A stretch of DNA of 64,000 nt, taken from the NCBI GenBank assembly GCA_963543695.1, contig CAUUCF010000003.1, forward strand, positions 1 to 64,000, read 5' to 3'. Below, in pieces: positions 28,312-37,275 of the stretch. Made by a program: the position numbers and the translations under genes. The DNA is from CAUUCF01 sp963543695 (GTDB lineage Bacteria > Pseudomonadota > Gammaproteobacteria > UBA9339). The number at the start of each line of letters is the position of its first letter. The stretch's first letter is position 1. Under the pieces are notes generated by a model. It made no database searches. It was not told the DNA's origin and saw nothing but the letters and a program-made list of their open reading frames with translations.

Positions 28312-28767
28312 TTAAACTGCCGCTTCACCTTGTTCTTTTTTCTTTTTTTCGATAAACATCGCTTCAAAATTAACCGGAGATAAATAAATCACCGGAAAAC
28401 TAGCCGCTACTAAAGTTTCTGAAATAACGTTCCTTAAATAAGGAAATAAGACGTTAGGACAGAAAATTTCTAAAACTTGCTCTTTTTGAACTCCGTCGAA
28501 ACCTTTAATCGTAAAAATACCCGCCTGTTTTACTTCTACAACGAAAGCAATCTGTTCTTTAACTTTTGCCACTAACCTCGCAAATAAAACGACTTCATAA
28601 AAATTATCCGATATGTTACTATGTTTAATATCTAAATTCATTTCTACGTTTGGAGTCCATTCACCTTGAAAAATTTGTGGTGCATTTGGTACTTCTAAAG
28701 AAAGGTCTTTCACGTATAAACGATTAATACCAAATTCATTATTATTTACTGCATTAGTTTCCGCCAT
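28312..28767 (-). CDS. secB: protein-export chaperone SecB
   Basis: 151 residues, full length. A cytoplasmic tetrameric chaperone that keeps preproteins unfolded and hands them to SecA. Recognisable phrases: YVKDLSLEVPNAPQIF, then QAGIFTIKGF and the family-typical LFPYLRNVISETLVAASFPVIYLSPVNFEAMF. It follows the yibN-type rhodanese gene by 20 bases, as in enterobacteria (there with grxC between). Confidence 0.96.
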   Translation of the reverse strand: MAETNAVNNNEFGINRLYVKDLSLEVPNAPQIFQGEWTPNVEMNLDIKHSNISDNFYEVVLFARLVAKVKEQIAFVVEVKQAGIFTIKGFDGVQKEQVLEIFCPNVLFPYLRNVISETLVAASFPVIYLSPVNFEAMFIEKKKKEQGEAAV

Positions 28768-28787
28768 CTTTTCTTCCTCATTAATAT

Positions 28788-29192
28788 TTATTTCTCTAAA
28801 GGTAAATTAGTTTGTAACCAAGCATCGATTCCTCCTGTTAGAAAGTAACCTTTGTTAGGATACTGCCTTAATAACCGCGTAGGAACGTTTCCTTTTTGAT
28901 TAATCAAGATAATCGCATCCACATCCTTTGCTTCATCTTTTTGTTGCTCATTTATCGTTGTAACGTTCATTGATCCACGAATATGACCTAACTTAAAAAG
29001 TTCAGGAGAACGTAAATCTAAGAGTCTTATCTTTTTATGATTGATCAATGCTACTAATTGTTCACAGGAAATCCCTTTACTATTATCACCACGAAACTCT
29101 TCGTATATCAACAGAATTAACACCATTAGGGTAGCACTACAAAGTAACCAATGGTCAGTTATAAACTTCATCCCAACTGTAACATTCATCAC
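28788..29192 (-). CDS. membrane-anchored rhodanese-like protein without the active cysteine (YibN-like)
   Basis: 134 residues. One N-terminal membrane segment (WLLCSATLMVLILLIYEEF) anchors a cytoplasmic rhodanese domain: RLLDLRSPELFKLGHIRGSMNV and then FLTGGIDAWLQTNLPLE. In active rhodaneses the loop reads V-x-V-x-C-x-x-G; here it is AIILINQKGN, with Asn where the sulfur-carrying Cys belongs. It therefore cannot be a sulfurtransferase by the known mechanism. Position next to secB matches E. coli yibN. Confidence 0.85.
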   Translation of the reverse strand: MMNVTVGMKFITDHWLLCSATLMVLILLIYEEFRGDNSKGISCEQLVALINHKKIRLLDLRSPELFKLGHIRGSMNVTTINEQQKDEAKDVDAIILINQKGNVPTRLLRQYPNKGYFLTGGIDAWLQTNLPLEK

Positions 29193-29433
29193 GTTTTACT
29201 CTAAATTTAAATTTAGATATCATTATAAAAAAAACCGGAAATAAATCAACTAATTAGTAAAACGGAGTCCTTTTCTTTAAGGCTAGGCGTTTTTAAAAAA
29301 CGACTTCTTTTTTTCAGTTACTCAGCAATTTTACCGACCTCTTCGTTTTTTAATTTTAAAGAGCTTGTTTCATTACTTTAATAAAATTTTACGGTTTTAT
29401 TAACGTTAAAAAATCGCTTACGCTTTATGCTTG

Positions 29434-30108
29434 TTAAAGAATTAACGAAGACGTATGTAACCACTGGTAATCCGGATAAAAAGATAGAAGGAGTGTACCA
29501 TCGCAAATCGTTTGAATGATCGCTTTTGCCAAATGCGGTTCTACCGCTGGACATCCCCAACTACGTCCGATTCTTCCGCTTTTTTTAACGTAATAATCGT
29601 TTACGTATTCAGAACCATGGATCACGATGCCTCGACGATAAGCATTATCGTTAAAACCCTTTTCTAATCCATGCAATTTTAAACTATAACCTTCTTTGCC
29701 GTAATAAGTATTCCCCGTTAAAAAGACCCCAATACTAGTTTGGTGACTACCTTCTACGTTAGAAACAAATTTCGTCCTTTTTTCACCACTATTTTGACCG
29801 TGAGCTACTAAAGAATTATATAAAATTTTTTTCTGATCTAAATCTAATACCCATAATCTCCTTTCTGAAGAAGGGAGAGAATAATCAATCACCGTGATAA
29901 CCGGTTTAATTTTTGGGTTTGTTAATCGCACCTTACAATATGCGTTTAAAGCTAATTTTAAAACTTTCTTTTTCAATTTAGGATCTTGTTTTAAAAAAAT
30001 TTCCGAATTTTTTAAAAAATTGTCCGAGGCTGCTAAAGCTAAAGCAGCGCTAAAATTCCACATCAGTAAAAAAGCGATTCCCCACCATTTAAACGTTTTA
30101 ATTTGCAT
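29434..30108 (-). CDS. secreted L,D-transpeptidase-like protein (YkuD_2 type)
   Basis: 224 residues with a signal peptide (WWGIAFLLMWNFSAALALA). The catalytic region is clear: a histidine in RRGIVIHGSEYV and the nucleophile cysteine in GRSWGCPAVEP. The family, catalytic-domain L,D-transpeptidases of the YkuD_2 type, acts in the periplasm on peptidoglycan; whether it crosslinks, attaches proteins or trims is not decided by sequence. Monocistronic or first gene in the minus direction; the stretch down to the rhodanese gene is AT-rich without a gene. Confidence 0.85.
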   Translation of the reverse strand: MQIKTFKWWGIAFLLMWNFSAALALAASDNFLKNSEIFLKQDPKLKKKVLKLALNAYCKVRLTNPKIKPVITVIDYSLPSSERRLWVLDLDQKKILYNSLVAHGQNSGEKRTKFVSNVEGSHQTSIGVFLTGNTYYGKEGYSLKLHGLEKGFNDNAYRRGIVIHGSEYVNDYYVKKSGRIGRSWGCPAVEPHLAKAIIQTICDGTLLLSFYPDYQWLHTSSLIL

Positions 30109-30171
30109 AAACTAATCCAATGTTTCTTTAATTATCACTTTAAAGCCTAATTATTAAATTATAATTACAAA

Positions 30172-30984
30172 CTATTCTGTTAAGTTAATTTCCATTTTAT
30201 TCTTTAAATGCTCTATCGATAAAAGTTGATGGTATAAAGGATGAATTAAAGAAGGCAAAATCACCAATATTAAAACGTTAAAATAGAACATCATCACCAA
30301 TTTATCCATACCAAACTTAGCAAATGAAATAGCTAATAACGCAAAAAGAAAATCAACAGCAATGGCACCAGCTAAAAACATCAAAGCAATCAAAAATAAT
30401 TTTAGTTTATTTGAATTAAACAATCGCAACGTTAATTTGACTTTGCTTAATAAGCTACCCTTAGAAAATAACAATACCGGTCCTAATAAAAGAAAGATCA
30501 AATAATAACCTAAAGCACATAACGAAATTAAAGAGGTAAAAATATATTGCGTTACAGGTCCTATCTCAAAATCGACAAACATGAACGGCATAAAAAGCAG
30601 GAATAAAGGTAAAACTATAAGGCTGTTACCTACGAAATATTGTAAAGTAAAACGTAAAGTAGCTTTACATAAATCTTTAAAGTGGCTAAAAGGTTCTACT
30701 TGGCCATCTTTACGATGTTGTAAATAATAATAAGCTTGAACGTTCATTCCTGTAAAAACTAATGAGATCAACAAAGCAATCGTCACTGCTAAAACCACAT
30801 AAAATAACGGATCATCCGCACGATTTTCAGCTAAATCATACAACATTTGTGTAAACACAGCGTTAAATAAAGCCAATAAAGCTACATAACCACAAAAACG
30901 TTTTTTACGTAAAACCAAAAATTTAAAATTATCGTAAGTCTCTAAAAAAACTCGTGAAAGACTTAAATGATGCATAAAAATCAT
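30172..30984 (-). CDS. polytopic inner-membrane protein of unknown function
   Basis: 270 residues with about six hydrophobic spans, for example YVALLALFNAVFTQML, LFYVVLAVTIALLISLVFTG, FVGNSLIVLPLFLLFMPFMFV, YIFTSLISLCALGYYLIFLLLG, LKLFLIALMFLAGAIAVDFLFA and LVMMFYFNVLILVILPSL. The layout (first span after a basic amphipathic start, paired spans later) resembles YciC/DUF975-type proteins, but I do not recognise a family securely. It begins two bases after the pflA stop on the same strand, so it is co-transcribed with the PFL operon. Confidence 0.65.
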   Translation of the reverse strand: MIFMHHLSLSRVFLETYDNFKFLVLRKKRFCGYVALLALFNAVFTQMLYDLAENRADDPLFYVVLAVTIALLISLVFTGMNVQAYYYLQHRKDGQVEPFSHFKDLCKATLRFTLQYFVGNSLIVLPLFLLFMPFMFVDFEIGPVTQYIFTSLISLCALGYYLIFLLLGPVLLFSKGSLLSKVKLTLRLFNSNKLKLFLIALMFLAGAIAVDFLFALLAISFAKFGMDKLVMMFYFNVLILVILPSLIHPLYHQLLSIEHLKNKMEINLTE

Positions 30985-30985
30985 T

Positions 30986-31720
30986 CTATTTTTTACTGTT
31001 TCTCATCCCTTCTAAAATCCAATTTCTAGCGATCAATGCTTCCGCTTTCGTTAAAGATTTTACCCCTTTTAAAGCATAATCTAAACCTAATTGTTCGTAT
31101 TTAACAGCCGCCATATCATGGTAAGGTAAAACATCTAAAGCTTTTACGTTTTTTAAAGTAGCTAAAAACTGACCTAATTCTAATAAATATTGCTTATTAA
31201 AGGTAATTCCAGGAACTACTACGTGTCTAATCCAAACCGGAATTGATTTTGCCGACAAATAAACGGCAAAAGCTAAAATATTTTTATTAGATTGCTGCGT
31301 TAATTTTCTATGTTCCTCCTCATTAATATGTTTAATGTCTAACAAAACTAAATCGGTCCATTTTAACAATTCGTCTATTTTGTACGTATTATTACGATTA
31401 AACAGAAATCCTGAAGTATCAAGAGCCGTATGGATATTACGTTTTTTAGCTTGGTGAAATAGTTCTGTCACAAAATCTATTTGCCACAAAGGCTCTCCAC
31501 CCGTCACGGTGATGCCCCCTTTCTTGAAAAATTCTTTAAAACTTTCATATTTTAAAAGAATGTCTTCTACCGACATCTTTTGATTAATCTCGTTAGGTAA
31601 ACTATCTGGATTATGACAATATTGACAACGCAGCGGACATCCCTGCATAAAAACGACTAAACGAATGCCTGGACCATCTACTGCGCCATAACTTTCAATT
31701 GAATGAATATTACCAAACAA
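30986..31720 (-). CDS. pflA: pyruvate formate-lyase activating enzyme
   Basis: 244 residues. A radical SAM enzyme that abstracts a hydrogen from the PFL glycine. The CxxxCxxC cluster is in QGCPLRCQYCHNPDS near residue 29, followed by GGITVTGGEPLWQ (SAM-binding GGE). It starts with TTG at 31720, with GAGGA about six bases upstream. It is placed 48 bases after the gene for the detached glycyl-radical domain, its substrate. Confidence 0.95.
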   Translation of the reverse strand: MFGNIHSIESYGAVDGPGIRLVVFMQGCPLRCQYCHNPDSLPNEINQKMSVEDILLKYESFKEFFKKGGITVTGGEPLWQIDFVTELFHQAKKRNIHTALDTSGFLFNRNNTYKIDELLKWTDLVLLDIKHINEEEHRKLTQQSNKNILAFAVYLSAKSIPVWIRHVVVPGITFNKQYLLELGQFLATLKNVKALDVLPYHDMAAVKYEQLGLDYALKGVKSLTKAEALIARNWILEGMRNSKK

Positions 31721-31768
31721 AGGTGTTCCTCAATTTACTCACCGATAAACACTAGCAAATAACGTAAT

Positions 31769-32008
31769 TTACATAGCACTGTGGAAAGTTCTTGAAATAA
31801 CATCATCTTGTTGTTCTTTCGTTAATTTAATGAAATTAACTGCGTATCCAGAAACCCTCACCGTCAACTGAGGATAACGTTCAGGATGTGCTTGAGCGTC
31901 CAACAACGTTTCTCTATTAAAAACATTCACGTTTAAATGATGCCCACCTTTTTCAAAATAACCATCTAAAAGACCAATTAAATTCTCTTCCTGCATTGTT
32001 GTTTTCAT
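31769..32008 (-). CDS. detached glycyl-radical C-terminal domain of pyruvate formate-lyase
   Basis: 79 residues matching the C-terminal finger domain of PFL: NLIGLLDGYFEKGGHHLNV, NVFNRETLLDAQAHPERYP, then the radical site RVSGYAVNF (Gly54) and the end DVISRTFHSAM. It has its own perfect ribosome site (AAAGGAG) seven bases before ATG and lies 19 bases after the stop of the large PFL part. It is therefore a designed separate gene and not a recent frameshift. Known stand-alone glycyl-radical proteins (E. coli YfiD/GrcA, phage T4 Y06I) repair damaged full-length PFL. Here the partner lacks this domain, so the two must assemble for any activity. Confidence 0.93.
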   Translation of the reverse strand: MKTTMQEENLIGLLDGYFEKGGHHLNVNVFNRETLLDAQAHPERYPQLTVRVSGYAVNFIKLTKEQQDDVISRTFHSAM

Positions 32009-32027
32009 AAATTTCTCCTTTTTACCG

Positions 32028-34109
32028 TTATTCTAAAGTACCTTTACAGCAACCACAATCCAAATTAACGTCCAAATCTCCCACAAATAGCTCATCTTTA
32101 CCTAACGCGTTAGGAATAATCGAAAAAGTATTAGAAATCCCATCTTGCGCACAATTAAACGGCAATTTAGAAACTGAAGCTAAAGAAGCAACCGCTCCAC
32201 TCATATCTCGACCATGCATAGGATTAGCCCCCGGTGCCAACGGAATACCTGCTTTTCTTCCATCTGGGGTATTACCCGTTTTCTTACCATAAACAACGTT
32301 AGAAGTAATAGTTAAAATTGACATCGTCGGCACAGAATTTCTATACGTATAATGTTTTTTAATTTTAGACATAAAAGTACGTACTAAATTAACCGCCAAT
32401 TGATCAACTCGATCATCGTTATTACCATATTTAGGGAAATCTCCTTCTATTTCGTAATCGACAACGAGACCGTTTTCATCTCTAATCGTTTTAACTTTAG
32501 TGTATTTAATAGCAGATAACGAATCCGCCACAACCGATAAACCCGCAATACCCGTAGCAAAATATCGTTTTACGTCCCGATCATGCAACGCCATTTGCGC
32601 TCTTTCATAACAATATTTATCGTGCATATAATGGATGACGTTTAAAGTATTAACGTATAAACCCGCTAACCATTCCATCATATCATCATAACGTTCCATT
32701 ACTTCGTTAAAATCTAAATATTCTGAAGTAATTGGACGATATTTAGGACCAACTTGTACTTTTAAGCGTTCATCTACCCCACCGTTAATCGCGTATAATA
32801 AACATTTTGCTAAATTAGCGCGTGCTCCAAAAAATTGCATTTCTTTCCCAACAACCATCGAAGAAACACAACAAGCGATTGCGTAATCATCCCCATGGGT
32901 AACTCGCATTAAATCATCGTTTTCATACTGTATCGAAGAAGTTTTAATCGAAACATGAGCACAATAACGTTTAAAACCACTAGGTAAACGCGTAGACCAT
33001 AAAACCGTCATGTTTGGTTCAGGAGCAGTCCCCAAATTTTCTAAAGTATGTAAATATCGGAAGGAATTTTTAGTAACTAACGGACGTCCATCAACGCCAA
33101 CCCCTCCAATCGATTCAGTTACCCAGGTTGGATCTCCTGAAAATAACTCGTTATATTCCGGAGTACGAGCAAAACGCACTAAACGCAATTTCATAATAAA
33201 GTGGTCTATCATCTCTTGCGCTTCACTTTCAGTAATGATCCCCTCTTTTAAATCTCTTTCAATATAGATGTCTAAAAACGTAGAAGTTCTTCCTAAACTC
33301 ATCGCGGCACCATTTTGTTCTTTAACCGCAGACAAATATCCAAAATATAACCATTGAATAGCTTCTTTAGCATTTTTAGCTGGTTGAGAAAGATCGAAAC
33401 CGTAAGTTTGCCCTAAAACTTTCATTTCTTCTAAAGCCCTAATTTGTTCGGAAATTTCTTCCCTTAATTGCATTCTTTCCGGTATCATTTCTCCTTCTAG
33501 AGAAGCAAATTGTTCCTTCTTATCGGCAATTAATCGATCAATTCCGTAAAGAGCCACCCTACGATAATCCCCAATAATTCTACCACGACCGTAAGCATCT
33601 GGTAATCCCGTAATAATCGCCGAATGACGAGCCGCTTTCATTTCTGGAGTGTATACGTCAAAAACTCCTTGGTTATGGGTTTTTCTAAATTTACTGAAAA
33701 TTTCCGATACTTTAGGGTCTACTTGGTAACCATAAGCTTTACAAGCACTTTCTGCCATTCTAATACCCCCAAAAGGTTGCATCGAACGTTTTAAAGGAGC
33801 ATCGGTTTGTAAACCCACAATCGTCTCTAAATTCTGATCAATATACCCTGCTTGATGGGAAGTAATCGTAGAAACCACTGCGGTATCCATATCAATGACC
33901 CCACCCTTTTCTCGTTCTTGTTTAGATAACTCGATACATCGATTCCATAATTTTAAAGTTGCTTCTGTAGGACCCGCTAAAAACTCGGCATCGCCTTCAT
34001 ACAAAGTATAATTACGTTGGATAAAATCCCTAACGTTAATTTCTTGTTCCCATTTTCCGCCTATAAATTTACTTTCCGGATAAAGTTTGTTTTTCGCTTC
34101 TTGAGTCAT
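32028..34109 (-). CDS. pflB: pyruvate formate-lyase, large part lacking the glycyl-radical domain
   Basis: 693 residues. PFL cleaves pyruvate with CoA to acetyl-CoA and formate in fermentation. The ten-stranded barrel is intact, including the catalytic cysteine pair in YAIACCVSSMVVGKEMQFFG (about residue 410), GRGRIIGDYRRVALYG, and TGNTPDGRKAGIPLAPGANPMHG. It ends at GDLDVNLDCGCCKGTLE, in the loop before the radical domain, where the E. coli protein of 760 residues would continue. ATG at 34109 is chosen over GTG at 34115 because AGGT is at good distance. The missing part is the next gene. Confidence 0.95.
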   Translation of the reverse strand: MTQEAKNKLYPESKFIGGKWEQEINVRDFIQRNYTLYEGDAEFLAGPTEATLKLWNRCIELSKQEREKGGVIDMDTAVVSTITSHQAGYIDQNLETIVGLQTDAPLKRSMQPFGGIRMAESACKAYGYQVDPKVSEIFSKFRKTHNQGVFDVYTPEMKAARHSAIITGLPDAYGRGRIIGDYRRVALYGIDRLIADKKEQFASLEGEMIPERMQLREEISEQIRALEEMKVLGQTYGFDLSQPAKNAKEAIQWLYFGYLSAVKEQNGAAMSLGRTSTFLDIYIERDLKEGIITESEAQEMIDHFIMKLRLVRFARTPEYNELFSGDPTWVTESIGGVGVDGRPLVTKNSFRYLHTLENLGTAPEPNMTVLWSTRLPSGFKRYCAHVSIKTSSIQYENDDLMRVTHGDDYAIACCVSSMVVGKEMQFFGARANLAKCLLYAINGGVDERLKVQVGPKYRPITSEYLDFNEVMERYDDMMEWLAGLYVNTLNVIHYMHDKYCYERAQMALHDRDVKRYFATGIAGLSVVADSLSAIKYTKVKTIRDENGLVVDYEIEGDFPKYGNNDDRVDQLAVNLVRTFMSKIKKHYTYRNSVPTMSILTITSNVVYGKKTGNTPDGRKAGIPLAPGANPMHGRDMSGAVASLASVSKLPFNCAQDGISNTFSIIPNALGKDELFVGDLDVNLDCGCCKGTLE

Positions 34110-34273
34110 AATCACGTACCTATCAGTCTACTTTTAGAATATATTAATACATTTTATTAGCGTTGTAAAACGAAAAAACGCCTCCCTTACAAACGACCAT
34201 TTCGTTTACTAATCACTAAAATTCCTTAGAATAATTTGATGATAATTATTTTACCACCCTACCTCAATAATCC

Positions 34274-34429
34274 TTATAATTTGATTGGATTTAAATTTCC
34301 GCAAAGCGAATTATCGTCATATAAATCGGTATCTTTTAATTTCATATCACTATATTGATCTATCATTCGATTAAGATTATTGTTTGCTCTAGCTACAATT
34401 TTAATTTGTAAATTCGATAAGTTAATCAT
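34274..34429 (-). CDS. possible small protein, 51 residues
   Basis: A short frame, with GGGAGGT three bases before the ATG at 34429. The product is polar (MINLSNLQIKIVARANNNL to GNLNPIKL) without membrane segment or known motif. It lies upstream of the pfl gene on the same strand. The strong ribosome site is the main support; it could be chance or a leftover of a longer gene. Confidence 0.35.
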   Translation of the reverse strand: MINLSNLQIKIVARANNNLNRMIDQYSDMKLKDTDLYDDNSLCGNLNPIKL

Positions 34430-34611
34430 TTGACCTCCCATCCTTTCATTCTTTTCTATACTTTTACAAAGAAAATCATACAAAGAAATACCACTTTTTA
34501 AACACTCTGATCATTCTAACTTTTAAATATAGTAATTTCGTATCTTCTATATTAACGAAAATTTTACCCGATTTAGTAACATTAGATAATATGCACATAA
34601 GCTAATTAGTA

Positions 34612-34968
34612 TTAGCCTCGTAGTTGCCTTACTCCTACAAAACGATCACCCTTTGTAATTATCTCTTCGTGTACTACACAATTATTAGCAGTTTCTAGTT
34701 GCTAAATTACTTTTTCGATTAAAAAATAGTATTTATATTTCCATGCTGGTTCTAAGTCAATATTAAACAATTCTACCTTTTTATACTTAAATCTATTATC
34801 CTTAAAATGAAAAAATCCATTGTCGCATCGAAAGATTTAAGCATAATCATGACGTTGTTTAAAAAATAAATCCCAATGTAATTCAAAACGATTTTCTGCT
34901 GTCAAAGTTAATGCATTTACCAACACATCTAATAATTTTATGTTACAAGAAATAGTAACTCTTACCAA
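34612..34968 (-). pseudogene. decayed gene remnant, family unknown
   Basis: One reading frame stays protein-like over about 118 codons except for two in-frame stops. It reads VTISCNIKLLDVLVNALTL, AENRFELHWDLFFKQRHDYA, stop, IFRCDNGFFHFKDNRFKYKK and VELFNIDLEPAWKYKYYF, stop, QLETANNCVVHEEIITKGD. A good mix of residues and codon use like the neighbours suggests a former gene. No family recognised. The rest of 34430-35056 shows nothing else except a hairpin at about 34992-35027 (AAGCACG..TCTCTT / AAGAGG..GTGCTT) with a T run on the plus side. Confidence 0.35.
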
Positions 34969-35056
34969 ATTATTTAATCACTTTATATCAGCAAGCACCC
35001 TCTTTTTGTAAGAGATACGTGCTTTTTTAACTCAACCGAATTTTTGAAAGGAAAAG

Positions 35057-35653
35057 TTATTCTTTAAACAAACGATCTAAACTTTTAACTTGCTGCCATA
35101 AAGCCGTGATTGAAAGCTCGTTATTACTTAAAATTTGATCCGCTAATTGCAGTAAAACCGTTCTATCTTCCTGTGCTTTTAAAATGCCGTTGATTCTAGC
35201 TACAGAATAGCCTCGATTTAATAACCTTTGCTTTTGTTGATCTATACTACAATCTACTACCCAAATTTGATCTTGCCAAAGAGGGTAACGATTCTTCAAA
35301 TAAACCGGTACCACCACTAAATAATAAGGTTTTAAATAACCTCGTTTTAATAAAGCATGACTAATTAATTCTACCTCTATTCTAACTAAAGGATGTAATA
35401 AATCTTCCAAAAACAATAAGGCATACTTATCGTTAAAAACTTTTTCCGCTAAGCTTGCCCGGTTAATTCGTTGTTGCTTAAAAATCTCGGAACCAAAATA
35501 CTGGAATAATTTTGCTTTGATTGTTTGCTTACTTAATAAACCACGCACTAAATTATCCGTGTCTAATACGAATATCCCTAATTTTTGAAAAAAAGAAGAT
35601 ACCAACGATTTACCGGTAGCAATGCCTCCGGTTAAAATAATGCGTGCTACCAT
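35057..35653 (-). CDS. coaE: dephospho-CoA kinase
   Basis: 198 residues, normal. It phosphorylates dephospho-CoA in the last step of CoA synthesis. P-loop ILTGGIATGKS at residues 5-15; FVLDTDNLVR follows the loop, and VPVYLKNRYP and RLLNRGYSVARI mark the lid and base regions. Six bases after dacA on the same strand. Confidence 0.94.
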   Translation of the reverse strand: MVARIILTGGIATGKSLVSSFFQKLGIFVLDTDNLVRGLLSKQTIKAKLFQYFGSEIFKQQRINRASLAEKVFNDKYALLFLEDLLHPLVRIEVELISHALLKRGYLKPYYLVVVPVYLKNRYPLWQDQIWVVDCSIDQQKQRLLNRGYSVARINGILKAQEDRTVLLQLADQILSNNELSITALWQQVKSLDRLFKE

Positions 35654-35659
35654 TAGTCG

Positions 35660-36856
35660 TTATTTAACTCGAAAATAATCGATCATCCGTTTCAAAAGAT
35701 TCCCTTTTTGTACCGAATGTAAAGCAATGATTTCCGTTTCTGCAATAACTTCGTCATTTAACGACAAAACTACCTTGCCACAAACTTCCCCCGCATTAAC
35801 AGGTGCATAAAACGGCTTATTCCATTGAAAAGTAGTTTTCATTTCTTGCCGCAATTTAGGTAAAGTCACCCACCAATCTTTAGCAACTCCCACGCTTAAA
35901 TAATTAGTTTTGCCCCCATATACTCTTACTTTACCCGCTTCCTGGTTTTTTTCTAAAATTAATTGTCGCTTAAAATGCCTAAAACCAAAATTTAATAAAG
36001 TCAAAGCCGCTTGATTACGCATTGCTTCATTTGGAGCCCCAACTAAAACCCCAATTAACCGTAAGTGATCTTTTAATCCTGAGACGATCAAACAGTAACC
36101 TGCTTTTTCAGTATGCCCCGTTTTTACCCCGTCAATCCAATCGTATTTCCATAGTAATTTATTACGGTTAGGTTGTTTAATCCCGTTGTACTCGAACCAC
36201 TGTTCTTTAAACCAAAAATAAAATTGAGGTACTTCTTTTAACCAATGATAAGTCAATTTTGCTAAATCTAACGCCGTACTATAATGATCCGGTCTAGGTA
36301 AACCCGAAGCATTTGTAAAATGAGAATCCATCATCTCTAATTGCGCTGCTTTATGGTTCATTAATTGTGCAAAAGCTTCTTCACTTCCCCCTAAATACTC
36401 AGCTAAAGCAATAGCAGCGTCATTACCCGAAACCGTAGCTACTCCCTGAATTAAATCTTGTACCGTCACCAAAGAACCGACCCGCACAAACATTTTAGAT
36501 CCACCAGTACGCCATGCTTTTTCGCTAATCGGCACTAAATCATGCAGTTCAATTTGTTCGTGTTTTAACGCTTCTGCTACTAAATATAAAGTTAAAACTT
36601 TAGTTAAACTCGCCGGATGAATTTGTTTTTTTTCTTCAAAAGCTTTTAAAACTTTCCCCGTACTCGCATCGATTAAAACGTAAGAAGCTACTTTAAGGTT
36701 AAGGTCAATATCTTGCCAAGGGGTAAACTCTTTCTTTAATTCATTCTTGGAAACAACTTCGCCTTTATCTTCCGTTTTTTTCTGTAGAATAACCCCTTCA
36801 CCGTAAATAACCGAAACCAACGTGAACCATAGTGCTAAAAATTTATATTTCCACAT
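35660..36856 (-). CDS. dacA: D-alanyl-D-alanine carboxypeptidase (PBP5/6 type)
   Basis: 398 residues with signal peptide (FLALWFTLVSVIYGEG). Penicillin-binding motifs: SLTK in HPASLTKVLTLY, SGN in ATVSGNDAAIALAE, and KTG in WIDGVKTGHTEKAGY. The C-terminal PBP5 domain ends with an amphipathic basic helix (LLKRMIDYFRVK), the usual membrane anchor. It trims D-Ala from peptidoglycan pentapeptides in the periplasm. In operon with dksA upstream (9 bases) and coaE downstream. Confidence 0.95.
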   Translation of the reverse strand: MWKYKFLALWFTLVSVIYGEGVILQKKTEDKGEVVSKNELKKEFTPWQDIDLNLKVASYVLIDASTGKVLKAFEEKKQIHPASLTKVLTLYLVAEALKHEQIELHDLVPISEKAWRTGGSKMFVRVGSLVTVQDLIQGVATVSGNDAAIALAEYLGGSEEAFAQLMNHKAAQLEMMDSHFTNASGLPRPDHYSTALDLAKLTYHWLKEVPQFYFWFKEQWFEYNGIKQPNRNKLLWKYDWIDGVKTGHTEKAGYCLIVSGLKDHLRLIGVLVGAPNEAMRNQAALTLLNFGFRHFKRQLILEKNQEAGKVRVYGGKTNYLSVGVAKDWWVTLPKLRQEMKTTFQWNKPFYAPVNAGEVCGKVVLSLNDEVIAETEIIALHSVQKGNLLKRMIDYFRVK

Positions 36857-36864
36857 GTAATTTT

Positions 36865-37257
36865 TTAATCTTCTCTTACTAATTTTTCTCTAATTTCAGA
36901 TACCGTTTTACATTCAATACATTTAGTCGCAGTAGGACGCGCTTCTAATCTCTTTAATCCAATTTCTGCACCACAATCTTCGCAGTAACCATATTCTAAA
37001 TTATTAATTCGTACCAAGGCTTGGCTGATTTTTTTTAATAATTTACGTTCTCTTTCTTTTTCCCTTAATTCTAAATTAAAATGTTCTTCAAAACTAGCTC
37101 GATCCGTTAAATCAGGATAATTATTAGTTTCATGCAAATTATTATTACTTACGTTATTAAGTAGTTGTTCTCGCCAATCCAACAAAGATTGACGAAAAAA
37201 ATCTATATGCTCTTCGCACATATAATCCAAATTTAGATCTAGAGCTTTTTTAACCAT
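36865..37257 (-). CDS. dksA: RNA polymerase-binding transcription factor DksA
   Basis: 130 residues, slightly short of the usual 150. The coiled-coil with the acidic tip reads TDRASFEEHFNLELREKERERKLLKKI, and the C4 zinc finger follows: GYCEDCGAEIGLKRLEARP, then TKCIECKTVSE. DksA works with ppGpp in the secondary channel of RNA polymerase to tune rRNA and amino-acid promoters. GGGGGAG precedes the ATG. It follows clpP. Confidence 0.92.
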   Translation of the reverse strand: MVKKALDLNLDYMCEEHIDFFRQSLLDWREQLLNNVSNNNLHETNNYPDLTDRASFEEHFNLELREKERERKLLKKISQALVRINNLEYGYCEDCGAEIGLKRLEARPTATKCIECKTVSEIREKLVRED

Positions 37258-37275
37258 AAGTATACTCCCCCTTCC

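Noticed and set aside
29378..29560. 60-residue minus-strand ORF near the L,D-transpeptidase gene
   Set aside because: Out-of-frame shadow of the 3' end of the transpeptidase gene.
34225..34245. FNR-like site upstream of pfl (ATAAT-TATC-ATCAA on the minus strand)
   Set aside because: Only one half fits TTGAT-N4-ATCAA well and it lies about 120 bases from the gene beyond a small ORF; in AT-rich DNA this is expected by chance.
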